NCBI GenBank assembly: GCA_002286855.1 | Contig: NRSV01000038.1 | Span: 1 to 64,000 of the forward strand | DNA length: 64,000 nucleotides | Source of the DNA: Bipolaris cookei | Taxonomy: Eukaryota; Ascomycota; Dothideomycetes; Pleosporales; Pleosporaceae | Direction of reading: 5' to 3' | Shown: one piece after another, positions 33,841 to 42,142 of the stretch | Position numbering within the stretch: position 1 is the stretch's first letter | How the letters are laid out: each line of letters opens with the position of its first letter | The notes under the pieces: model-generated | The model's database searches: none | Told to the model about the DNA's origin: nothing | The model's input: the letters and a program-made list of their open reading frames with translations, nothing else | Translations under genes and position numbers: made by a program

Positions 33841-34301
33841 ACTCATGTATGCTGCCGTCTAGATAGTGACCCATGCTTAAATGAGAAATGACTGCGCCCA
33901 GTTGATGACGACGTATGCTTGCGTAGGATGCAAGCATGACAATAGTTTTGTGTCACAAGATGCTAGGAGCACGAATCCAAAAGCTTTGGGAAGCGTTGGT
34001 GAATTGCTACGTACACTATCTGTGAAGACTCAAGACGTTGCGTAAGGAATCAGAACAGAAATTCGTCAACAGAATATATCATGGGTGGCTAGCGTACGTG
34101 TAGTACCTCGGTAGCACTCAGCCAATCAGCAGCAGAATCCAGGTGTTATGGCAACCCGGTGGTTACCGTGACATTTTGCAAGTTATAGAATCAAATCTTA
34201 TTCAACACACAACAATATTAAAGACGACACACATCGTCCAATAACTCCTTGAAAACAGTTCGGTTCACTAAAAGACGAATTCAGGAAAAAAATTGTCTAT
34301 C
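33841..34301. other. Gene-free interval upstream of the secreted-protein gene
   Basis: 461 bases without a supported ORF; presumed promoter of the gene at 34302. Confidence 0.45.
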
Positions 34302-34958
34302 ATGTTAGCCGTCAAGTCCCTCGCGCTTCTGTCTACGCTGTCATGTGTTGTTCTAGGTGGAAAATACCGCCAGGGATCGCAGAACTTCATGCTGTATGGA
34401 TATAGTCATCGATTTGGTGGAAATCCTTTAGTCTACAAGGACGGTAAGCGGCCTACACAAACTATATATATATTGCGAGAAACGGTCTCATCAATTCAAG
34501 GGTATGCATATCTTGCAGATGTAGCTGGGCTTAACGTTACTAATCCTGCAATCGTGCGATGTAAGTATAAAGTGCAGATACTTATTAGCGATCTATACAG
34601 TATTGAAATATCTCTAGTCACATCTGATTCCAAAAATGCATGGTTCGCTTCGCCAAACGTAGCTACATCAGGGGAGTCATCATGGTTCAACACAACATTT
34701 TTCGTTCCAACAGCCCAAACCTCCGACCGCCGCGTAGGCTTCATCAATGGCAACTCAACATCTGGGAACAGGATCACCTCGGACTTTTGGCTCTTTGGCT
34801 CATTGGCGACACTTCTTACAGCTGACAGGGAGTTAGAGTCTTTGTGGACTGGGCTTGACGTTGGACAGCATCTATACGCTTTATATTGGAACGATACGAG
34901 CTTGGGTCAAATACCAATTACTTTGACCGCTGTTGCCCCTTCTAATTTATCGGACTAG
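34302..34958 (+). CDS. Small secreted protein, unknown family
   Basis: Single exon, 218 residues from ATG 34302-34304. The N-terminus MLAVKSLALLSTLSCVVLGG is a clear signal peptide. The mature part is rich in aromatic and Ser/Thr residues, with possible N-glycosylation sites NVT, NTT, NST, NDT and NLS, and has a Cys only at about residue 89 (VRCKYK). A GTAAGT at 34561 could be a splice donor, but the frame is open through it and no frame-keeping acceptor fits. Not recognised. Being small, secreted and lodged among repeats it fits an effector-like or surface protein, which is only inference. Confidence 0.65.
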   Translation: MLAVKSLALLSTLSCVVLGGKYRQGSQNFMLYGYSHRFGGNPLVYKDGKRPTQTIYILRETVSSIQGYAYLADVAGLNVTNPAIVRCKYKVQILISDLYSIEISLVTSDSKNAWFASPNVATSGESSWFNTTFFVPTAQTSDRRVGFINGNSTSGNRITSDFWLFGSLATLLTADRELESLWTGLDVGQHLYALYWNDTSLGQIPITLTAVAPSNLSD

Positions 34959-35860
34959 GAAGAACCCATGTAATTTAGATGATGGACCGCTCTCCTAGAA
35001 CTGCAGGTCTAAAGGAAGAAAGAGGTTCATTTTGAAATTGTATTAGATATCACGAAGACTTCAACTCTAACCTTTATTCCTATCTTATAGTATATTGTTA
35101 CAATTAACAAGAAGGATTCTCTCCCTAATGAGGTACGGGGGGTTGAAGGTCAACCGACGTCCGCGTCAGAAGGTAATGATCACCGTCCCGCAATGATCAC
35201 GTGATTGATATCACGCCAAGACCAGGTATTCCACGCTAGTATGTGATGTCATACTCCAAGCGAGGTAATAGCATCAGGAACATCAGGAGCAACAGAGATT
35301 ATTCTGTGAGAACAGTGATGCCAGAACTGGAAGCAATGAGGATATAAGGATGGGTGGATTTTATTATTACTCTCGTTGTGGTCAACTCAAATTGTACTTT
35401 CTTACTAGCATACTTGGGAACAAGCAAGCAAGCGCCATACTTGGGAGTAAGCAAACATGCTTACTTGCTTGCTTGTTACGCTTGGTTTTCAAACAAGCTA
35501 AGCGCCTCTATATAAGTTTGCACCAATCAAGCGAGCTTCAAGCTACTGTTACGATCAAGGGAGGGAATGACAAGGCAAAGCTAGAGAAAGGCAACACTAA
35601 GTCAGTCGTATCAACTCGTCACGTGACTACCCGCCAGCCAAGACCTGCCCGCCAGTCAAGACACTGGATGGTACGATTAGAATTGAGGGCACGGGAGATA
35701 TTAGTAGTAAATAAGAACTAGCAATGTGCCCTTATGGCTCATTGTGTTCAACTTTAGTTTTGAGTGTAAGTGCAATAACGTAAAGCACCACCGAGCCGGA
35801 CACACCACCGAGCCGGACACTTTTTCTTGGCATCGCGAACTTCATGTACGAAAACTCGAA

Positions 35861-37555
35861 TTACTCTACACTAGCTATAGATGCGTTATACAACTCACTT
35901 GTATCTGATAGAGAATCTTCTTCTACATCTTTTTGGCACGTACGGGCGTTATGGCCCACTCTCCCACAGGTTCCACAGTGCCGTTGACCTGGTAGAGCCT
36001 TTTCTTGACTACCCCCACCACGCGCCTTCTTTGATGCCGTACGACCAGTAGCAGCATTTTCAGCTGCCTGCGATGCTCCTGCACCAAAGTCTAGTGTCCC
36101 GCCTGTCTGAATTCGCTTTCTTTTACGCCCTCGGCGCTTTGTTACCTCAGCTAATTGCTCTTCAAGCTCTCGTATGCGGGCCTTCATAAGCACATTCTCA
36201 TGTAGCATCTCCTCAGCTCCTTTAATAAGCTTTGAGAAGCCTTCTTGTGCAGCAGTTGGTGATCGTACAAAAGAATCTCTTACAAGCTTCGACTGTGATC
36301 CAAATTCGTACGAATTGCTAGGGGTTTTAGACTCCCAGGGTGTTTCTAGCTGAGCTTCTTGTGGTGGGGTACAAAGGCNNNNNNNNNNNNNNNNNNNNNN
36401 NNNNNNNNNNNNNNNNNNNNNNNNNNNNNNNNNNNNNNNNNNNNNNNNNNNNNNNNNNNNNNNNNNNNNNNNNNNNNNNNNNNNNNNNNNNNNNNNNNNN
36501 NNNNNNNNNNNNNNNNNNNNNNNNNNNNNNNNNNNNNNNNNNNNNNNNNNNNNNNNNNNNNNNNNNNNNNNNNNNNNNNNNNNNNNNNNNNNNNNNNNNN
36601 NNNNNNNNNNNNNNNNNNNNNNNNNNNNNNNNNNNNNNNNNNNNNNNNNNNNNNNNNNNNNNNNNNNNNNNNNNNNNNNNNNNNNNNNNNNNNNNNNNNN
36701 NNNNNNNNNNNNNNNNNNNNNNNNNNNNNNNNNNNNNNNNNNNNNNNNNNNNNNNNNNNNNNNNNNNNNNNNNNNNNNNNNNNNNNNNNNNNNNNNNNNN
36801 NNNNNNNNNNNNNNNNNNNNNNNNNNNNNNNNNNNNNNNNNNNNNNNNNNNNNNNNNNNNNNNNNNNNNNNNNNNNNNNNNNNNNNNNNNNNNNNNNNNN
36901 NNNNNNNNNNNNNNNNNNNNNNNNNNNNNNNNNNNNNNNNNNNNNNNNNNNNNNNNNNNNNNNNNNNNNNNNNNNNNNNNNNNNNNNNNNNNNNNNNNNN
37001 NNNNNNNNNNNNNNNNNNNNNNNNNNNNNNNNNNNNNNNNNNNNNNNNNNNNNNNNNNNNNNNNNNNNNNNNNNNNNNNCCATACTTCTCAATTGTCTCT
37101 CGTACAAGCTCAAACCACGCGTTAATAACCTCTGGATCTTCCTGCTGTATTCTCTGGCGGTCCTTTGCTCGATTGAAAGCTGTTTTAAGCTCGTCGGAAC
37201 GCGATACAAATCGCTCTGCCCAGTTCTTGCCTAAAGGTTGGCCATCTCGTACGCGCAGTAGTTTCTCTGCCATATCCGCTACCTCACACAGTCGGGGAGC
37301 AAATCCTCGTGAGTCTAGATCAAGAATATATCGTACAATTGTTTGCTCTTCAATTATAGTTAGTTTGCGGCAGTTTGGAGATATCTGGGGTCGAAAAGTG
37401 ATTTTGTTAAGCCGATCAGAAAGCCGCTGAAAAGGAACGTTGTAGACAGCAGCAGCGCGTCGAATGCTCTTAAACTGGCCCGTACGATAGGCTTGAATAG
37501 CAAGAGTAATTCTGCCTTCTCTCTGAGTTAATGTATCTTTACGTAGTTGGGACAT
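35861..37555 (-). CDS. Pogo-like transposase (family A), interrupted by an assembly gap
   Basis: ATG at 37553-37555 (MSQLRKDTLTQ). The first 158 residues equal copy 1, then 701 N, then a C-terminus of about 170 residues with a coiled coil (LIKGAEEMLHENVLMKARIRELEEQLAEV) and the knuckle CGTCGRVGHNARTC. The frame is maintained across the gap length, so the gap estimate is probably right. The catalytic core is not readable here. No stop is seen in the sequenced parts. Confidence 0.8.
   Translation of the reverse strand: MSQLRKDTLTQREGRITLAIQAYRTGQFKSIRRAAAVYNVPFQRLSDRLNKITFRPQISPNCRKLTIIEEQTIVRYILDLDSRGFAPRLCEVADMAEKLLRVRDGQPLGKNWAERFVSRSDELKTAFNRAKDRQRIQQEDPEVINAWFELVRETIEKYXXXXXXXXXXXXXXXXXXXXXXXXXXXXXXXXXXXXXXXXXXXXXXXXXXXXXXXXXXXXXXXXXXXXXXXXXXXXXXXXXXXXXXXXXXXXXXXXXXXXXXXXXXXXXXXXXXXXXXXXXXXXXXXXXXXXXXXXXXXXXXXXXXXXXXXXXXXXXXXXXXXXXXXXXXXXXXXXXXXXXXXXXXXXXXXXXXXXXXXXXXXXXXXXXXXXXXXXXXXXXXXXXXXXXXXXXXXLCTPPQEAQLETPWESKTPSNSYEFGSQSKLVRDSFVRSPTAAQEGFSKLIKGAEEMLHENVLMKARIRELEEQLAEVTKRRGRKRKRIQTGGTLDFGAGASQAAENAATGRTASKKARGGGSQEKALPGQRHCGTCGRVGHNARTCQKDVEEDSLSDTSELYNASIASVE
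36379..37079. other. Assembly gap, 701 N
   Basis: The gap covers the DDE core of family A copy 2, the same region where copy 1 is lost at 4469. The near-identical copies were probably collapsed in assembly. Confidence 0.95.
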
Positions 37556-38094
37556 GTTACTTTGCAAGTGATGTTCGCGATGCCAAGAAAAAGTGTCCGG
37601 CTCGGTGGTGCTCTACGTTATATAAATAAATAAATAAATCAATTTAAAGTGCCATCTGGTTCCCTTACGGGTCTAGTGCAATATGTTATTGTACTTGCCA
37701 GTTACTGTCAAGCACACCCTGTCATTTTATCTGCAAAAACCAACCAACAAGAATCTCGATATCAGAAGTCTTATATTACTTCTACTCAAGGTATACTCTA
37801 AACAGCTACTCTACTTTGACTAACCAAGCAAGCGCAAGCCAAGCGGGCTCCTCTAAATTAGCAAGCAAGCGAACATGTAAGCCCCGCGCTTGCTTGCTTG
37901 CTTGTTCCCAAGTATGCTTACTAGTTAATTTACTTAACAAGATTGTTACCTAGTTATTCTATCGAGCATAGAATTGATTGGCTTTACCTTTGGTTACATC
38001 CATAACTCTTTTCCACTACGAACCGCCAGACAATTGCACTGCTTACCGCAGATTATTATCTCGCTCTAACCCAGACCGAGACTAGGGAAGTATA

Positions 38095-38541
38095 TGTTAC
38101 ACGGGGTTTGGTGCTAATACTTCTCTGAGCTCGATCCGGGTTAGAGCGAGTAGGAATGGGTGACTAGCTCCGTGAGAGTTGTCTGGCGATTCGTAGTGGC
38201 AAGGAATTATGGATGTAACCGGAGGTTTTTGACAAACACTAATCTATATTGCTATAGACTAACAAATAACAATCTTGTTAAGTAAAGATACTAGTAAGAA
38301 AGTACAATTTGAGTTGATCACAACGAGAGTAATAATGAAACCCATCCATCCTTATATCCTCATTGCTTCCAGTCCTGCCATCCCTTACTTCCCTGCCATC
38401 CCTGGGATGGTTGCTCTTGGCGGGATGGCACATCACGTGACCTAGCCCCGCGATGATCATTACCTTCTGACGTGGACGTCCCTAGGCCTTCAGCCATCTC
38501 GTCACTTGTCAAGGAGAGGATCCTTCTTGTTACTTGTAACA
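38095..38541 (-). mobile_element. Inverted solo LTR (same family), 447 bp, inside the outer LTR
   Basis: It starts TGTTACACGGGG and ends TTGTAACA on the plus strand, the reverse complement of the other LTRs. The perfect 5-bp duplication GTATA is at 38090-38094 and 38542-38546. It sits 18 bases before the end of the outer LTR. Confidence 0.94.
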
Positions 38542-38564
38542 GTATAGCCAGACCTCGTGTAACA

Positions 38565-39133
38565 TATACGAGAAAGCTAATCAATAAATAGCTTCTTGCT
38601 TGAAAATACAACTAAGCTATCTAACTATAGACTTCAGACATATTAGTACATAGTATAGAATTGTAATTGAAGACTTAACCAAATTGTTGGTTTTGCACTT
38701 CATATACTATGATTCGCCAGACCATACCTCATCAGGAAGCGCCTTGGCTGGTCGAATGTGCTGAGCCCAGCTGACAGCTGCTCACCACCATGAATCACAC
38801 TGTACATTACTGCTCGAATACACGGCTTCTGCAGTTGGGTTTTAGAATTGAAACATTGTATGTGGCTACTTTAATGCAACGGTTATATTGATTGGCTACA
38901 TATTGTATGACTGCCAAACCATTCAGAGTTTTCGCGTTCACGTCTCACCCCTATTTAAACAAGTTGAAAATTCAACTGTATTCTTGGGTTTCCGAATGCA
39001 ATAGAGACTCAGGGTAGCTGTGTAGTACTCATCCCACTGCACCAGGGGGCCGAGTGGTGTGTGGTAATGAAAAAATCAGAATGCGTGCAAACCTCGACCA
39101 ATGGGACTGAGTCAGCTAACGTACGTATACGTA
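38565..39133. other. Gene-free interval between the LTR nest and family D
   Basis: A/T-rich; no ORF or recognisable repeat apart from scattered A/T runs. Confidence 0.5.
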
Positions 39134-39140
39134 ACGTGCG

Positions 39141-39191
39141 GGATCAGTAAGCTGCGCGGATCAGTAAGCTGCGCGGATCAGTAAGCTGCGC
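39141..39191 (+). repeat. Three tandem 17-bp units in a transposon terminus
   Basis: GGATCAGTAAGCTGCGC occurs at 39141-39157, 39158-39174 and 39175-39191 without mismatch. The opposite terminus has only one copy. Confidence 0.95.
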
Positions 39192-39230
39192 ACCCCACTA
39201 AACTTGACGCGACTCTCCACACAACCACCA

Positions 39231-40383
39231 AAATGAAAAACACGACAAACAGCGAGAAATCAATTTTTTTTGGAATTATCGTCACAAAGGACTGGAAATA
39301 CACCCGCCAACGGCCGCAGCAGTCTCTGCAGGCCATCGCGCGTCCCCCCGCGTCGGTTTGGCACCTGTAGAGCAGCTGTTGCGGTCCTGGCTGGCACAGA
39401 CAGCAAAATTCGCGAGCAAGCTACATAACATGACACGTCCACCAAATGCAGCGGCAGCCATCTAGCCGCAACACAGCAACGCAAGATGCGATGACAGAGC
39501 CCAGACACCCCATTCAGCATTATGGTTACATCACGCACACACAAAGTCATCGATGGGCTTCCTGGCTAGCCCATCACCATCCGACAATGTCTGCAACGTC
39601 CCGCATCGACGAGCCCTCGAGCTAAACGGCATCATCTCTCACGCGAACTACCTCACAGACACCCGGCATGCTACCATTGGTGCCACTACATACTTACAGA
39701 TCACCAGACAGCCTTGTCCACTGTCGCCCCACGTGTTGAAGGACTGGTCCCCCTTCGACACACCTGACAAGGTCTGAGGAGGTTCGCATGAGAGCTCTCA
39801 TGCTTAGTAGGCTTGATGACACGCACGAGCGGAGCATCGCTCCTGTGAAGCTGCGTTGTGACGAAATGTTGCTGCCGCTGTGCCCGGTGGCAGGTCACAC
39901 CACAAGATACGGCCACATAGGAACCTAGTGGACGGCATCATAACACTTGAAGAACATCAGAGATCGGGGAACATACTTTGAGCCCTAGAGGTATTAGGGC
40001 AAGCTAGCACACACGACAGCTGAACGCTAGGGGGAGACTGAAGGTATTATAGACGCAAAGCATGAGGCAACTGTGCCTCTACGAGCCTTGAACAACGCTA
40101 CACTCACGAGGCTTTGAGTACGGCATACACATGGAAACACAGTTTGCAGAACACACACATAGGCAAAAGACGTCACTTCTAGAGACGAAATGTACATAGT
40201 CGTATATAGAAGCCAGACAACGGCAGGCCTCTGGGGATAGATGGCTCTTTCGAGAGTGAAGTGGGGCGTTGTGGACTCACGTCCGCATCGCGTCGGCTGT
40301 CTGCCATGCCAGTCATCCGGGCATAGCTGTGGAGATCACGGCTGAAACCGAGTAGGATAAAATCAATCAATCAATCAATCAAT
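39231..40383 (+). mobile_element. 1153-bp insertion with (AATC)n tail, LINE/SINE-like
   Basis: The 9-base CAACCACCA occurs just before (39222-39230) and just after (40384-40392) the segment, a target duplication. The 3' end is GAGTAGGATAAA followed by about six AATC/TCAA repeats, like the short tandem tails of some fungal non-LTR elements. No terminal inverted repeats and no long ORF, so it would be a 5'-truncated LINE or a SINE. It ends two bases before the transposase start codon. Confidence 0.65.
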
Positions 40384-40394
40384 CAACCACCACA

Positions 40395-42032
40395 ATGCCG
40401 CGACAACAACGTTCTGTACAAACTTCTCGTGAAGACAGAATAAGCCTTGCTATAGCGTCTTACCATAATAACCTAAAACAATCTATCCGCGCTCTTGCAA
40501 AAGCGTACGATGTGCCAGAATCGACTCTTCGAACGCGTCTCCGCGGCGTCCAGCCACGATCAGAGACAGCCTCTGTTAATCGCAAGCTATCGCCAATTGA
40601 AGAGCAGTCTCTCATTCAGTGAATCTTAGAGCTAGATCGACGAGGCTTTCCACCCCATATCATCGACGTGCGACGAATGGCAGACGCTCTACTCGCCGCG
40701 CGTGGCCAAGATCCACCTCCACAACCTATTGGCAAGAAGTGGGTTTCGCGTTTCGTCCAGAGCCAGCCTGAGCTTCAAATAAAGTGGAGTAGAAGGCTTA
40801 ATAGTCAGCGTACTAGCTCTGAGGATCCTACTGCAATTGCAGCGTGGTTTAAGCTCGTAGAGGAGACGCGCCAGACGTACGGTGTTCTTGATCAAGATAT
40901 CTACAACTTTGACGAGACTGGATTCGCTATGGGTGTTGCTGCAACGTCAAAAGTCGTGACTAGCTCTGATAGAGTTGGTCGGGCAGTTGTCGTACAGCCA
41001 GGTAATCGCGAGTGGGTAACAGCGATTGAGTGTATTAACGCGTCTGGCTGGTCTCTGCCACCATTAATAATCCTATCTGGTAAAGTCCACCAGAGCACCT
41101 GGTATCGCGACCTCCCACTAGACTGGACTGTCGGCGTCTCAGAGAATGGTTGGACAACGGACGAGCTTGGCGTAGATTGGGTGAAGCATTTCAACCAGTA
41201 TACAGCTGCTCGTACGGCTGGAGTCTACCGTCTTCTTATTGTAGACGGCCACAGTAGTCATATTACGCCAGAGTTCGACCAGTTCTGTACAGAGAATAAG
41301 ATTATCACTCTCTGTTTACCGTCTCATACGTCGCATCTCCTCCAGCCTCTAGATGTGAGCTGCTACTCCCCTCTTAAGCGCGCATACGGGCGTGAGATTG
41401 AGGCGCTCGCCCACCATGGGGTCTACCACATTGACAAAACAGATTTCCTCGCAGCCTATACGCGGATCCGGCCGACAGTATTTACGCAGCAGAATATCCA
41501 GGCAGGTTTCCGGGCGACAGGCCTTGTCCCTCTTTGTCCAGATCGTGTTTTGTCGTCATTGACTGTCGTCCGGACGCCGTCTCCACCACATACAACTACC
41601 GACAACAACACTACAACGCAGCCAGCAGCGCAGCTAGAAACACCACATACAGTAGAACAGCTTCAGCAGCAGGTACGCTATCTCCAAGAGCGACTGCGCC
41701 ACCAGCCAGAGAGTCCAACAAGCGTTGCGATACGCCAGCTTGCTAAAAGCGCTCAGCTTGCGATGCAATCAGCAATAATACTTGCAGAGGAGAATAAGAA
41801 GCTACGTGAAGAAAATCAGCGCCAACGACAAAAGCAGAGTCAGCCGCGTCAATATATCGCTTCTGGTGGGGTACTCCAGGTGCAGCAGGCTCGGCAGCTT
41901 GCTGCAGAGGCAGAAAGGGTGGTCGTAGAGGGTGAGCAGGCTGAGGGCAGTCAGCGACGTCAGCGCGCGCCGCCAACGTGTACGAAGTGCCATATTCAAG
42001 GACACACTCGCACTTCGTGTAGAACTAGATAA
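40395..42032 (+). pseudogene. Pogo-like transposase (family D), copy 1, one nonsense codon
   Basis: ATG 40395-40397; 546 codons in one frame with a single TGA at 40620-40622, where copy 2 has TGG (QWILDLD). Motifs otherwise complete: IGKKWVSRFVQSQPEL, NFDETGFAMG, LLIVDGHSSH, HTSHLLQPLDVSCYSPLKRAYG and the C-terminal CTKCHIQGHTRTSC. The insertion directly upstream probably also removed its promoter. Confidence 0.92.
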
Positions 42033-42142
42033 TAAATTATGCCTTTCAATTTTATCTTATATTATTGCATTGTTGTAGAATAATTGCTTGGAAAGTCCTA
42101 ACAAGTTTAGTGGGGTGCGCAGCTTACTGATCCCGCACGTTA

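Larger units (their letters stand above)
35778..37618 (-). mobile_element. Pogo-like element family A, copy 2 (1841 bp incl. gap)
   Basis: TA flanks are at 35776-35777 and 37619-37620. The left end holds two 17-bp units (35787-35803 and 35804-35820); the right end, beside the transposase start, holds one (37593-37609). In copy 1 the transposase-start end has two units, so unit number changes between copies. It lies inside the hAT-like element. Confidence 0.92.
35409..37916 (+). mobile_element. hAT-like non-autonomous element with 8-bp target duplication
   Basis: Terminal inverted repeats CATACTTGGGAACAAGCAAG (start) and CTTGCTTGTTCCCAAGTATG (end) match over about 26 bases. The 8-bp flank CTTACTAG is duplicated perfectly (35401-35408 and 37917-37924). 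Without the pogo-like element inside it the body is about 0.67 kb with many AAGCAAGC repeats and no ORF, so it depends on a transposase from elsewhere. 8-bp duplications are the rule for hAT. Confidence 0.92.
35096..38564 (+). mobile_element. Solo LTR (TGTTAC...GTAACA family) split by two nested insertions
   Basis: LTR pieces are 35096-35408, 37925-38094 and 38547-38564. They join to about 500 bp when the hAT-like element (35409-37916) and the inverted LTR (38095-38541), each with one target copy, are left out. Flanks TATAT (35091-35095) and TATAC (38565-38569) agree at four of five bases. Sequence family and orientation match 1955-2410 and 12542-13053. Confidence 0.88.
39134..42140 (+). mobile_element. 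Pogo-like element family D, copy 1, with an internal 1.15-kb insertion
   Basis: TA flanks are at 39132-39133 and 42141-42142. Ends read ACGTGCGGGATCAGTAAGCT. The left end has three perfect tandem 17-mers GGATCAGTAAGCTGCGC, the right end one (42117-42133). An insert at 39231-40383 lies between the left terminus and the transposase start. Its right TA is shared with copy 2. Confidence 0.92.

Noticed and set aside
33631..33846. 71-codon ORF across the palindromic MITE
   Set aside because: Formed by the inverted arms of the MITE; the peptide is itself a mirror of repeat sequence.
34565..34604. Intron inside the secreted-protein gene (GTAAGT...ACAG)
   Set aside because: Taking it out is 40 bases and breaks the frame, while the uninterrupted frame is open to a natural stop.
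35400..35520. CRISPR-like or minisatellite array from repeated AAGCAAGC
   Set aside because: The repeats are short, irregular and tied to the termini of the hAT-like element; no spacers.
39260..39550. 96-codon minus-strand ORF inside the 1.15-kb insertion
   Set aside because: No recognisable motif, and it lies within a probable truncated retroelement.
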